Source: Fomitopsis serialis (lineage: Eukaryota; Basidiomycota; Agaricomycetes; Polyporales; Fomitopsidaceae). From it: a DNA stretch of 26,317 nucleotides. This document shows, in pieces, positions 1 to 9,028 of the stretch. The stretch is taken from contig NW_025955460.1 of assembly GCF_022376445.1 (NCBI RefSeq), positions 1 to 26,317 on the forward strand, written 5' to 3'. The position numbers and the translations under genes were made by a program. The notes beneath the pieces were generated by a model that searched no databases, was not told where the DNA came from, and was given only the letters and a program-made list of their open reading frames with translations. Within the stretch, counting starts at the first letter, position 1; the number at the start of each line of letters is the position of its first letter.

Positions 1-588
1 GCTCTTCATAGGGGCCTGTAGGCCCTTCGAGAACGCCTCGTCGCAGAGCCTGATGTGATCGTCGAGTTCGTAGTCTAGGAGCGCCAGTTCGGGCCAGGGC
101 TCTACTGGCGGTGTGTGCAGCGGCTCAGGATTGGGGATGGGAGGAGGGTTATTGCGTATGGTGCTCGTGGAGCGGGTTGCTGAATCGCCGGTGAGTAATT
201 GTGCCAGCGCGTTAGAGAGCTGAAAACATACTCAACGGTGAGTCGTCCACGCCTCGTCCCCACATTGTGTTGTGCTGGGTGTTACCCGTCTCAAGCCCGT
301 CATCCGTCAACGTCATATACGTCAATTCGTCAAGCATGGCATCGAATTTGGCCTCGGCGATCTTTGGGATGGTGTGAGCACGATCTCTTGCCTTATCGGA
401 TGGGCTATACTCACTGCACGCTCTTCTTCTTTGCGCTTCTCCTCAATCAACTGGTCTGTGCAACGTTTCTCCTCTTGACGTACTTCTTCTCGACGCTTTT
501 CTTCTGTCTGGTGATGCCGATATTCGTTATACGCGAGGGGAGAACCCTTGCATGTAGAACAGTTGCACATCACTGTTTGGGGTGCCAT
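1..588 (-). CDS. transposon-associated CxC-type protein, 3' end beyond the window
   Basis: Seen: three exons on the minus strand, 588-415, 361-286 and 230-<1, give 160 residues with no stop. The introns are 53 bp (GTGAGT...AAAG) and 55 bp (GTAACA...TGAG). The second acceptor is my choice among nearby AGs. The start is the ATG at 588, and the protein begins MAPQTVMCNCSTCKG, a C-x-C-x2-C motif. A highly charged Glu/Arg/Lys helix follows (about residues 30-57, probably coiled coil), then an acidic stretch containing LTDDGLET and a Pro-rich segment (NNPPPIPNPEPLHTPP). Known: short N-terminal CxC motifs followed by charged helices are common in proteins encoded beside fungal DNA transposases. Inference: this is an accessory gene of a transposon whose transposase may lie to the left. 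It is divergent from the gene at 1034. No catalytic motif is visible in the part shown, and I cannot assign a function. Confidence 0.6.
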
Positions 589-829
589 AGTGGAAGGGAC
601 GACAGCGACGAGTGAGTGAGTGCTTTGCAAAGGCGGTCAGTATCTCCATTCCCATCATGAGTCAGACATTCCCTATTGACGGTTATTGTCCATTGTTCTG
701 AATCGCGACGCATGCTGCGGTCGTCGGAGCCTGCTACATACGGTGCGCGTACCAGACCTGCCGATCACTCAACAATGTGACTCTGGAACGGTTGTCACCG
801 AGGCCCGCTTGTAAACGCCATCCAAGCAA

Positions 830-933
830 GAACAAAAGGGAAGGCGCATCAACTCGTCGCTGATGTGGAAGCAGCGCCATGGTAAGCGACCTTCGTCGTT
901 TCCCCGGCTGATGCGCCGAGTACGCTTTTGTTC
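830..933. repeat. imperfect inverted repeat in the divergent promoter region
   Basis: The left arm (830-851) reads GAACAAAAG, five bases, then GGCGCATCA. The right arm (909-933) carries both blocks in inverted order, TGATGCGCC, eight bases, then CTTTTGTTC. The loop is about 57 bp. It sits in the 589-1033 gap between two divergent genes, where I see no other feature apart from the TATA-like box next to the second gene. It could be a remnant of a small element or a regulatory dyad. Confidence 0.5.
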
Positions 934-1008
934 ATTGCTTTTGTTCGGTACGTGTCCGTGCTTCGTCGGGGCTGACAGGCCGGATGGACGGTGAACGCAC
1001 GCCAGGAT

Positions 1009-1016
1009 TATATATA
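1009..1016 (+). promoter_or_regulatory. TATA-like box upstream of the gene at 1034
   Basis: The sequence TATATATA lies only 18 bp before the first in-frame ATG (1034) and 63 bp before the second (1079). The usual TATA-to-start distance makes the second ATG an equally good or better start. Confidence 0.4.
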
Positions 1017-1033
1017 CTCAGACTATTGGGCAG

Positions 1034-1734
1034 ATGCAAAGATCTCCGCAAACGCTACCCCGCATCGCAAACTACGCTATGGGAAACCTCCTCAGTACCG
1101 ATACCGACGTCGCCAGCTCCTCCTTGGTACGCACCTCCTTGATGCGCAGGGAGAGTACCGTATCCGACCTCGTCCCGGTATGTCCAGACACCCCGCTCAC
1201 ATATTAATCCACTGAAAGCCATTCCAGGGAGCATACAAACCGAGGACGCAAGACGGGCTAGGAGAGAACCCGCCCCATTTCGGACTTGACCTGCAAGATT
1301 CGGTAGATTCTATCCTCGGACCGGTACCGGTAAGTCAAGGTAACACGCACACGTACCTCGTTGCTAAGCTTCTATCCAGGGAGCATATAGACCGAAGACA
1401 TGGGTGACTAGACTCGTAAGTACCGAGAATGAGTGTATTGCGTCGGAGGGCTGACGAAGGCACGGAGCAGCCTTCGGACGTGTCGATGCAAAGAATTCAT
1501 CTTGCGCAAGAGGCGTTTGTAAAGGCGCTTTCGAAGCGTCCTTCTAAACGCCTCAGAGTCTCCGCCACAGACGAGGAGGCATGTGCTTCGTTATATTCGC
1601 CGAGCAACTTCGCTGAACTGGTCTCAACCCAGGAACAAGGCCACTCGTTTACGGTCGCAACGACATCGGCGGCACCGAGGGGCGGCAGGCTCGCCTCGAT
1701 TACAGGCGATTACATCGCGCTGATGAGCCCTTAG
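1034..1734 (+). CDS. small four-exon gene with repeated GAY(K/R)P exon starts, unknown function
   Basis: Seen: exons 1034-1177, 1228-1329, 1380-1415 and 1471-1734 are joined by introns of 50, 50 and 55 bp. All introns are phase 0 with good donors (GTATGT, GTAAGT, GTAAGT), and the last has a GGCTGAC branch site. The product is 181 residues, or 166 from the ATG at 1079. Exons 2 and 3 both follow an exon ending VP or similar, and both begin with GAY then K/R-P-K/R-T, so they look like duplicated exons. Exon 4 encodes a short helix (IHLAQEAFVKALSKRPSK) and a Ser/Thr-rich tail. No domain is recognised. The start is ambiguous (see the TATA-like box). It is divergent from the CxC-type gene and convergent with the gene ending at 1946, 211 bp away. 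Inference: it may belong to the same repetitive or transposon neighbourhood. A decayed gene is possible, although every splice junction is intact. Confidence 0.6.
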
Positions 1735-1945
1735 CTCACCTACCCGCCGAAAACGCCATTTACGGTCGATACAACAGTACACTAAGTCAGAACGGTCGAC
1801 GCACTGCCCGTCCGTTCGAGGGAACCGCCCGATGTTCGAAGCTCAAGCGTCAATGTTCGGAACCCTTAGTGGCAGAGGCGAGCGGTTTAGAAGTGTCGCT
1901 ACATTGGTAGGACTCCGGGGCAAGTACATGGCTACGTCAAACTAA

Positions 1946-2790
1946 CTAGTGACGGCCTCGGCAACTCTCGTATCTATGTCCTCGACCTCCACACCCATGA
2001 CCACCACCCCTACCCCTACGAACAGACGGACCGGCGTCGAAGCTACGGTCAGTGTTGACGCGCTCGAGCAGGCTTTCGAGCAACCCGACGAGGGTGCCGT
2101 GCGTGCGGCGCTGGTCGACTGCGATGTTGTGAATCGCTCGACCCATGGACTCGAGGTTGTCGGGCAGCTGGCGGAAGTCGGACAGGATCAACGACTCGCG
2201 CTGATACTGCGGGTTCGCGAGAGGGCGACGCTCGGCCTGGTTGACTTGTTCGAGCAGTACCAAGGTCTCGGACCAGGCGATCGTAGGGTAAGGCGAACCT
2301 AGGATATCTCCCTGGTTGCCATCGCGGTGAAAGACCTCGTCGAGGTAACGCATCAACTCGTCGATCTCGGGGAACGACCTAGGAGCAGGAAGCGTATCGT
2401 TCGCTAGCAGGATGGCCCGGCTGCGGGACTCGAACAAGAATCGCTGTTCGAAGGTCGGTTCGATGGTTCGAACGATAGTCTAAGTTCGGAGGCACGTACA
2501 ATCATCCAACGGACTCCGTGGGCCCAAGCCAGCCACTCTCCGGGACTGTTGGCATCGTATCGCGGCTCGACAAGTCCCTCGGTCTTGAGGACCTCTAGGA
2601 GGCGGTAGTAGCGGGCAGCATACGCTTCGGAAGTTGGGTCGAGGTGCGGCATGTTCGTGTAAGTCAGGCGAACTCCTGCAGCTGTCTCATATCTTCGAGG
2701 ACTGTCACCGGCCCCGGTTATGACCTTCGCCGTTCGGGGACGGTCGCCCGTTATGCGGAACCTGCGGAAGGCCGAGTTGGATTCTCTCAT
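1946..2790 (-). CDS. two-exon unknown protein with RGG-like tail
   Basis: Seen: exon 1 is 2790-2500, then a 56-bp phase-0 intron (GTACGT...GAACAG, 2499-2444), then exon 2 2443-1946, giving 262 residues from the ATG at 2790. The N-terminal third contains TYTNMPHLDP and the aromatic segment GEWLAWAHGVRWMI, which runs straight across the splice. The middle is helical and includes RPLANPQYQRESLILSDF, a string I associate with uncharacterised repeated Agaricomycete proteins. A Leu-rich helix follows (LVGLLESLLERV), then a Gly/Arg tail (RRGRGGGHGCGGRGHR) that could bind nucleic acid. The overlapping plus-strand open frame at 1949-2302 is an antisense shadow. There is no catalytic motif. Function is not assigned; the comparison to repeated Agaricomycete proteins is from memory and unverified. 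Confidence 0.65.
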
Positions 2791-3390
2791 GTGTTAGTAG
2801 GTCCGGGTCGAGCGTTGTGACATTCTCCGATTGGCTGCTTTCCTTATCTCTTTCATTCATCATGTCTTGTATTTCTCTTGGCTCTCTTGGTCTTCGGACC
2901 GTATTTTCCTGTATATACTCTGGGACTTGTTCCCTTCGAATCTCAGAGACCCCCTTACCCTCTCAATCTCACCTCGCGTCGGCGAGGTTCGTCAGCCAGT
3001 CAGTACGTTCGAAAGTCAGCAAGTTCGCCAGTCAGTCAGTACGTTCGAAGTCAGTCAGTCAGTTCGCCAGTACGTTCGCCAGCTCGTAGTTGCCCCGAGA
3101 GGCTCTACACTTCTTCTCCTGCCGTCGCTCGCCTCTCTTGTCACCGTTCGTTCGACACGTCTGCCGAAACCCTCCCTCCTACCTCCGAGGCTTAGCCCTC
3201 GTCTTCGAGCAGTCTTCGACATCTTCGAAGCTCTCCCACGTCGTTCGGAGTCTTGTCCGTCCTCCTCCTTCTTACCTAGACCACTGTACAGTCCCCCGTA
3301 CATCTCATAGACGCAGAGGCCTCGCATACCACTGCTCGACCTCACGGTTGGGTTTTTGTGTGGCTTTAGTGTTCTTTTCGGTCGCGTCAG
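2791..3390. other. promoter and leader region of the F-box-like gene, with short tandem repeat
   Basis: There is no convincing coding sequence here. A TATA-like TATATACTC lies near 2912. Bases 2990-3082 hold an irregular tandem repeat built from GTCAGT, TTCGCCAG and CAGTACGTTCG. From about 3100 to 3290 the plus strand is rich in C and T, as in many basidiomycete leaders. Several open frames cross this stretch but lack ATG starts or composition like the neighbouring genes. The first exon of the downstream gene must lie here or be lost. Confidence 0.45.
2990..3082. repeat. degenerate tandem repeat (CAGTACGTTCG / GTTCGCCAG units)
   Basis: The blocks CAGTACGTTCG (twice), CCAGTACGTTCG and GTTCGCCAG (three times) recur at irregular 11-35 bp spacing across about 90 bp. 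It lies upstream of the F-box-like gene. It resembles a small minisatellite that has drifted. Confidence 0.6.
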
Positions 3391-4819
3391 CGCATCTGCC
3401 GGTGGAAACTGTGCAGGCTGTCGCGAAGCCGCTCTTCGACGACGACGACCTGCACTCCTTGTCTCTCGTGAACAAACGGCTCCACGTCATCGTCACACCG
3501 ATTCTGCTCAAGCGGAAGGGTCTCAAGGCGAACGGGGAACGTGTTTTAACGCTCTCTGACGAGGATGCGTTCACCGGCCTTTGTATCCTATGCAGGTGGC
3601 TCGAGTTCCATCCCCCGTCGTTCATGTTACTCGTGTTTTCACCTATCGCGGACCGCGCAGAGGTGCAATGCCGTGCGGTTCTCGACTTCTTTAGCGTCAT
3701 GCGATCCAAAACCGTCGCCGTTGAAACCGTCTTCCTCAGCTTCTGCAGCGATGCCAAACCGGAGTGCTGGAGGGCCCTCTTTGAAGGCGTCATCGAATCC
3801 GGTGTCTCCGAACTGCGAATACAGCAAGACGACGTGTTACGCAACGTAGGGCCCTTCAAATCTTTGAAGCGGCATGCAACACCGGCGCAGCTCTATCCGA
3901 ACCTGAAGTCCTTCCGGCCTCATGCGCCGGTCCTCTTCGACGCGGAGACCATTCGGTGGACGTTACAGGTGATCAACGCCTCCGCGCTCAGAGAACTCAG
4001 CCTCTCTAAGCAATCCGAGAAGGCGTCTTGGTCCTCCCTCCTCTCGCACTTCAAGCTACCTTCTCTACGGGTTTTCACTGTCGAGGGGGGTACTCTCTCT
4101 ATGCTGTCACTTTCTACCTTCCTCCTGAACCATCCAGCTCTCGAGTCCCTCTACATCGGAGCGGACTCCGACTCGGAGCTCAAGACATTCGTACCTCCCA
4201 AGCTACCCGCTCGTCACCAGGTCCTCCGCTGTCTGCGGACCCTAGAGGCCCCATTGTCGTACGTGGTTCATCTGGTTGGTGCGGCGCCCTGGGGCACGTC
4301 GTCCCGTTTGACGGACCTCCGAATCCTTCCCGATGTACGCAACGGCTTTCCCTTCCAGCCGTGTGTCGAACACGTCCTTCAGAAAATTGCGGATATGGAA
4401 CACCTCTCGTGGGTTTCCATCGAAGTCCCTCAGGCTGTCGGGCAGTGCACTGCCCCGTGGTGCGCAGTGCCTGCCCCTGCAGGTCCGGATCCCTACCACT
4501 CGCTCACTCGCTTGGTAATCTCTCAGAGCGGCGTCAAGGACGCTCACTATCTTTTCAGCGAACACTTCATGGTACGAGGTTATATCGTTGTTGCTATGAA
4601 CTTTACTTACTTGCTTCGAAGATGACGCTTCCAAGCCTGCTACGTACATTCTCCAGGATCGAACAACTGGAAGTTGAAGAAGGCGCGATCGACACGGAGG
4701 CTGAAGGGAGCGTGAATCGTCAGGATACGATCAACGCTATCGTAAATGCGGGCTCTGTTCTGATGTCTATTGAGATCAAGTCGGGTTCGCAGTGCGTGAA
4801 GTGGGAGCCGGTTTTGTAG
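3391..4819 (+). CDS. F-box-like / leucine-rich protein, 5' end unresolved
   Basis: Seen: a long open exon to 4571, a 50-bp phase-0 intron (4572-4621, GTACGA...CGAAG), then a last exon to the TAG at 4819. About 458 residues are visible. It begins LPVETVQAVAKPLF, followed by DLHSLSLVNKRLH and VTPILL, the usual pattern of a fungal F-box (LPxE, DL-x-SLSLVNKRLH, hydrophobic close). The rest has scattered Leu-rich segments (LRELSL, LPSLRVFTVEGG, LESLYIG, LRTLEAP, LTDLRILPD, LTRLVIS) as in the variant leucine-rich repeats behind fungal F-boxes. Known: such proteins act as substrate adaptors of SCF ubiquitin ligases. Odd: no ATG precedes the F-box in frame. I start at the AG acceptor (GCGTCAG) at 3390 and assume a short upstream exon. 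Loss of the start (pseudogene) is the alternative. Confidence 0.75.
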
Positions 4820-5800
4820 CCTCTGTATTGTAGACCTTTATTACGTCTGTTACACAAGTACTAGAATTTGTATGCTCCGCTTTGTTATCTAATCAGTCTT
4901 CCGCGAGCGCTCATCCACTGGCCGGATCGGGATGAGCGGGCACGGGCGATCGCCGGGCCGGGTAACCTGCCCTAAACCAATGTGGCTTGCCCTAAACACC
5001 CGCTACGTTATATGGCGGTGTCGGCGCCTCTTCTCTCTCTTTCCTCCCACTCCCTCCTCTCACGTAGTGTACACTTCGGTCAATAGTTAGCGTAGCAATG
5101 GGTTAATAAACGGTCTGATACAAGTAGTGTTTGAAAGGGATGCTCTCGTAGTTAACGGTTTGAAAGGGACGCTTCCGTAGTTAACGGTCTGTAAAGAGTT
5201 GAACGATCTGTTTCACCTCTCTGTAATGAATTGAACGATCCGTTTCGCATCTGTTTTGTCGCCTACATAGATATTAGACTTTAGAGATATGAACCGCACG
5301 TATCGCTTCTATTGTATTGGTTATAGAAACTAGACTAGAGAGATTAGAACCGTCCGTTTCGCATCCCTTCTCGGTGTTGAACAGCGGTTAACAAACTCGT
5401 TTAGAGGTTCCCGGGTACATCGAGTCACATCTTATTGTACAACGGGCTATTCATTGCCCCGCCCTATTGTTTATTGCGCTCGTCGGATCACCCGTAAGGG
5501 GAAACGTCGTGCGAATCCTGCTGTCGGGTGTCGCCCTGGTGGTGCCGTAGCTGTTCGCACTAGCGCTGCGTAAGTCCTATTGTCCAGCCTACGCGACCCA
5601 TGAGTCACTTATTGATCATCCGTACAGGGAAACGTCGCGCGGATCCCGTTGTCGGTTGTGGCCCTCGGTGCCCTGGCGGTGCAGCAATTGCTCGCACTCG
5701 CGTCCCGTAAGTCCTATTGTCCAGCCTACGTGATCCATGAGTCACTCATTGTCCCTCTCAATCAGGGTGCATCGTTGCACGCCGTGATAACACGCGGTGA
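4820..5800. other. intergenic region without a visible gene, rich in short duplications
   Basis: There is no open frame with gene-like composition. Visible structure includes a GCCCTAAAC block twice (4970-4998) and a GTAGTTAACGGT block twice near 5147-5188, each following GTTTGAAAGGGA. Related GAACGATCTGTTTC / GAACGATCCGTTTCGCATC copies occur near 5201-5251, and a final CCGTCCGTTTCGCATC near 5349. A tandem duplication follows at 5487-5751. This looks like decayed repetitive DNA. Confidence 0.5.
5487..5751. repeat. diverged tandem duplication of about 130 bp
   Basis: Unit 1 (5487-5614) and unit 2 (5615-5751) share, in order, ATCAYCCGTA, GGGAAACGTCG, the block CCCTGG-GGTG, TCGCACT, a GTAAGTCCTATTGTCCAGCC block and CATGAGTCACT-ATTG. 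The two units abut directly. Small insertions make the second about nine bases longer. There is no open frame through both. Confidence 0.7.
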
Positions 5801-5811
5801 CGATGTGCCTG

Positions 5812-5818
5812 TATATAA
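5812..5818 (+). promoter_or_regulatory. TATA box of the WD40 gene
   Basis: TATATAA lies 52 bp before the ATG at 5864 and about 95 bp before the first exon I can support. Its position favours transcription starting near 5840-5860 and argues against the ATG at 5803 as the start. Confidence 0.5.
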
Positions 5819-5906
5819 ACTGCCCTAGGAGCTGGCGAAGCATCTTCACATACACGGAAGAACATGTGCGTCGTCTTTCTATAGTGTCGTATGTCAAGCT
5901 GATTAG

Positions 5907-7480
5907 CGATCAAGGCTTGAAAAACGCACCACGCTCATCGGGCACACTGGTCCTGTCTATGCTGTTTGCTTACGCTCCGACGGCCAAGTGCTTCTTACTG
6001 GTGGTAAGTATATTCCTCATTAGCATGTGATCTACTTGCTTATCAGTCCAATTGAACAGGCGGCGACGCAAAACTCATGATTTGGAACGTCGTCACTGGA
6101 GAGCTTCAACAGGAAATATGCGATGTGTTTCATGGGGCCATCGGATCGGTGTGCTGGGTTGACTTCGAGGGGCGAGGGGACGATGGATTTGCTTACGGCT
6201 GCTCGAACGGTACAATTCACGTCTACAAATGGAGTCCCATCCGTGTGAGTACCGATTATTATGTTACTCTACGATGCGTTAACGATTTGTAGGGTCAATA
6301 CGTGTTTGTGTCACTTACCGACGCACACCGAGGGAGGCAAGTCCAGGACATCCGCTTCAATTCTAAATACCGTCGCATTGCAAGCATCGGCGACGGTAGC
6401 CCATGCGTGTGGCGTATTGACGACAGGGGTACGTGCGTCGTGCTCGTTTGTGATGCGTATCTGACATGAAACCAGGTATTTTATCCACGATGGTGAAGGA
6501 TGCGCCCCGTCGTGCGTTCATGGGGCGCACCGTGCATTTCTGCGACGACGGCGCAAGCATTCTGGCGACGTTCTTGGAGACTCATGAAATGTGCGTAGAA
6601 TCATTCAAGGATATGAGTCTGCAACTGATGGTGGATATCAGAGCGTGTTATACGATAGAACCCTGGACGCTCAAGTGGTCGACGACGATCAAGAACAGGA
6701 TGTGAGCATCATTACCTTGCGTGGTTGGGTTGTGCTGATCATGTTTTAGCGGCCATGCGACTTTGTCTGCCGATGGGAGGTTTTTTCTGGTATCGAATCT
6801 CGTGAATGGAGTGGACCGCTACCATTTCCCCACGCTGGACTACGCCGACACGTTCGAGTACACGATGTCGTTGCCGTACAAGATCTTCATGCTGAGTGTC
6901 GAAGGAACACAGATTGTGGTGGGCGGTGAATGCGGTGCGGTGCGGATCTTCGACGCGTTGACCGGGCAAGTTCAGGACACGTTGAGACACGCCAACGGTG
7001 AGTGGCCAAGTCGCTTGCATGATCGGTTTATCTGACGCTCCGCAGTGGAAGGTCCCATTCAAACTCTTACGGTATGTCAAATCGCTGCGCTTGGAGTTAG
7101 ACATTCACTGACATGTCGTCAATAGACTGGCAGGAATGAGCAGGGCGCAATGGTGGTCACGGCGACGGGATCACAATCCGGAGGTGTGGTGTTCGTGTGG
7201 GCTGAACCCAAGGCAAGTCTCCTTGCACTGCAGGGTGCAGAAGCTCATGCAGTATTGCCAGGTCTCAAAGACCGATGCATCTCAACGTCTTGGTTCAGCC
7301 AAAGATGGGTTGTCACTTCCGATGGTCCTGTTGGCCGTCTCCGCCGTCACCATACTTTTCAACATGTTGAACACTCTAGTTGAGGGTGGGGTGGCCGGTT
7401 GGACAGTGAGATGGTTCAGACTGTTCTTTCAAACTTGGCTGAGTGGGTCTCCGCGTGATGAGGGCGTTATTTATTTGTAG
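5907..7480 (+). CDS. WD40-repeat protein with C-terminal transmembrane helix
   Basis: Seen: nine exons, 5907-6003, 6060-6244, 6293-6428, 6476-6590, 6642-6701, 6750-6997, 7046-7071 (26 bp), 7126-7212 and 7262-7480. The introns are 47-56 bp and the phases agree throughout. About 390 residues are visible. WD40 blades are clear: LIGHTGPVYAVCLRSDGQ then DAKLMIWNV; FHGAIGSVCWVD then GTIHVYKW; VQDIRFNSKYRRIASIG then PCVWRI; SADGRFFLVSN; GGECGAVRIFDALTGQ; GSQSGGVVFVW. The tail has a hydrophobic segment PMVLLAVSAVTILFNMLN, suggesting a tail anchor. Known: WD40 proteins are beta-propeller scaffolds. The specific partner is unknown. The intron after residue K of VFVWAEPK appears to use a GC donor (GCAAGT). 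The start is uncertain: an ATG at 5864 plus a 37-bp intron, or an ATG at 5803 plus a 41-bp intron, would both reach 5907. Confidence 0.85.
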
Positions 7481-7708
7481 ATGTGTTCATGTGGTGTTTA
7501 CTAACTCTTCCTATACCGTACAATACGCGCCTTTCATGCCCTACATGGGGCGATGTGGTCGTGCGGTGAAATCATGGTACATATATGGTAATGCGGTTCC
7601 GTATGCACGTGCTCATGGTGTGGTTGTGGCTGCCGCTCCCGGTTATCTTCCTCACACTACACATTTCGTACATCGCGTCCCTTTTCAAGCGTCTTACTGT
7701 ATTCGTCA
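7481..7708 (+). promoter_or_regulatory. promoter gap ahead of the Spt5-like gene, with CACGTG at 7608
   Basis: There is no coding signal in these 228 bp. A CACGTG E-box (7608-7613) lies 101 bp before the ATG at 7709. Similar E-boxes occur 110-140 bp before three other starts in this window, but CACGTG is expected several times by chance in DNA of this size and composition. Confidence 0.3.
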
Positions 7709-8757
7709 ATGTCAGATAACAATCGAGAGGGGTCTGGCGATCGGCTCGTAAGTTAATCAACGTGATCGAGAGGCCGTACACTGATTGGATTTGGCGACTT
7801 AGGTTGCAGCCATACCGTCAAATTGTGCCGAGGAGCTTGTCCCTGGTGCACTATGGGCGACGGCATATGGTCCTAATGGGGATCGTGTGGGCAGGGTAGT
7901 GGTCGGACCAACTAATGGTCTGACGGTGGTGCCGCATGATCCACCAACTCCTGAGGGTGTGGCACAGCGGGACGAACCATCATCGGCAGCGGATCGGGAT
8001 GGTTCTCCTCCACGGAAAAGACGACGCCGCAGGCGACCTGCGGGTCATCGGTTTCTCGATATCGAGGCAGAGGTGGATGAGGACGACGAGGACAACAAGG
8101 AAGATGACGATGAGAGGGACAATGGTACGTCGTCGGTGGCCTTCGAAGCACTATATGTACCTTACTAACATCTCAGACTTCATCGATGACGGCGACGACA
8201 CCAACTCCGTGGCTCGTCAACGCCTTCCGGTTCCTACTCGAGTCCGGGAAGAGTTCGACATCGGGAAGCTCATGGAGAAGGCTCGGAAATACGCGTCGCG
8301 TCGGAGGCTTGACGCAATCGAGGGCTTGGCCGAGGTCTCGAGGCTACAAGAAGCCGACCTGTTGCCTGATACCTTCACGGGGACGATCATGCGCGTAGAG
8401 ACGGTACATGGTCATGGTCTTTGGGTTTACCAGGTACTCAAGTAACGTCAGACGATGGGCAATGCAAACACCTTCTTCGAGATTATTTGCGAATCAGCGT
8501 TCAACCCCCAAAACGGAGGTATCTACTCCGTATTCCTACCCTCGTCCGACGCCGATCGTTCAGCCTCTACTCCCTTTGAGGCAAGGCATTTGTTGGACTC
8601 ATTTTACGTCGAGGCTCAAGATCAAGCATCCGTGATACACGCACTGGACGCCGCACACCACCGGGGCTATCGCTATCGCGCCTACTCTATCGAGAAAGCA
8701 GACTACTGTATACTTTTAAATGGTTCGTCAGTCACGTGTCACAGGCGGCCCCGATGA
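7709..8757 (+). CDS. Spt5-like NGN-domain protein, 3' end replaced by a MITE
   Basis: Seen: exons 7709-7747, 7803-8124, 8177-8403 and 8452-8757, with introns of 55, 52 (perfect CTAAC branch), and 48 bp. The product is 297 residues. After a short lead come a basic patch (PPRKRRRRRRP), RFLDIEAEVDEDDED with an acidic run, and DFIDDGDD, the order seen at the N terminus of Spt5. A charged helix region (EEFDIGKLMEKARKY) leads to an NGN-like fold. Its strand MRVET, helix NTFFEIICESAF, IYSVFLPS and SFYVEA-x-ASVIHALDA match the pattern of NGN domains. Known: Spt5 NGN binds Spt4 and RNA polymerase II. Odd: no KOW domains remain; the frame reads into the MITE at 8704 and stops at 8755. This is one of the shortened Spt5-like proteins seen in Agaricomycetes rather than the housekeeping copy (inference). 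Confidence 0.75.
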
Positions 8758-8939
8758 AACGAAAATCCGGTGTGAATAACGTGTCACAGGGCCTTTGAGA
8801 CGGGCGCTAGACCTGCGGCGCCGGCGCTACGCGCCCAATTAGGTAGGCAGTATACCCAATCGGGTAATTTGACGAACACAAATTTTCGTCAGGCCGGTCA
8901 CAGTCACACTTGGGTGACGAACCATTTAAAAGTATACAG
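8706..8939. mobile_element. MITE of 234 bp with 25-bp perfect terminal inverted repeats and TA duplication
   Basis: The left end 8706-8730 (CTGTATACTTTTAAATGG, continuing GTTCGTCA) is matched base for base in inverted orientation by 8915-8939. Both ends are flanked by TA (8704-8705 and 8940-8941), the target duplication of Tc1/mariner-type transposases. There is no open reading frame for a transposase inside. The interior has a repeated GTGTCACAGG block (8737-8746 and 8781-8790) and GGCGCCGGCGCT-type GC-rich sequence. It is non-autonomous and must rely on a transposase elsewhere. Confidence 0.88.
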
Positions 8940-8941
8940 TA

Positions 8942-9017
8942 CGTCCGTTTACTCCCTCGGGCATGGCGTGGAGTCGCTGCACACTCGTGGGTCACATTCA
9001 AACGCGAGCCCATCTAG
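8942..9017 (+). pseudogene. displaced 3' fragment of the Spt5-like gene
   Basis: If the MITE and one TA are disregarded, the reading frame of the Spt5-like exon continues without shift to a TAG at 9015. This stretch encodes about 25 residues, including RLLPRAWRG and SWVTFKRE. That resembles the linker and first strand of a KOW motif (W-V-x-x-K-R) that follows NGN in Spt5 proteins. The frame ends where a different repeat begins, so the rest of the gene was already missing. Confidence 0.55.
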
Positions 9018-9028
9018 CTAAACTGTCC

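Noticed and set aside
1949..2302. 117-codon plus-strand open frame
   Set aside because: Antisense shadow of the two-exon minus-strand gene, which has a good intron and continuous frame.
3305..3859. 184-codon minus-strand open frame
   Set aside because: Antisense to the F-box-like exon; composition is that of a shadow frame.
7443..7751. 102-codon plus-strand open frame between the WD40 and Spt5-like genes
   Set aside because: It overlaps the end of the WD40 gene and the first exon of the Spt5-like gene in another frame and has no recognisable protein features.
8807..9013. Minus-strand open frame containing a copy of the peptide YCILLNGSS
   Set aside because: The shared peptide arises only because the MITE ends are inverted repeats; not a gene.
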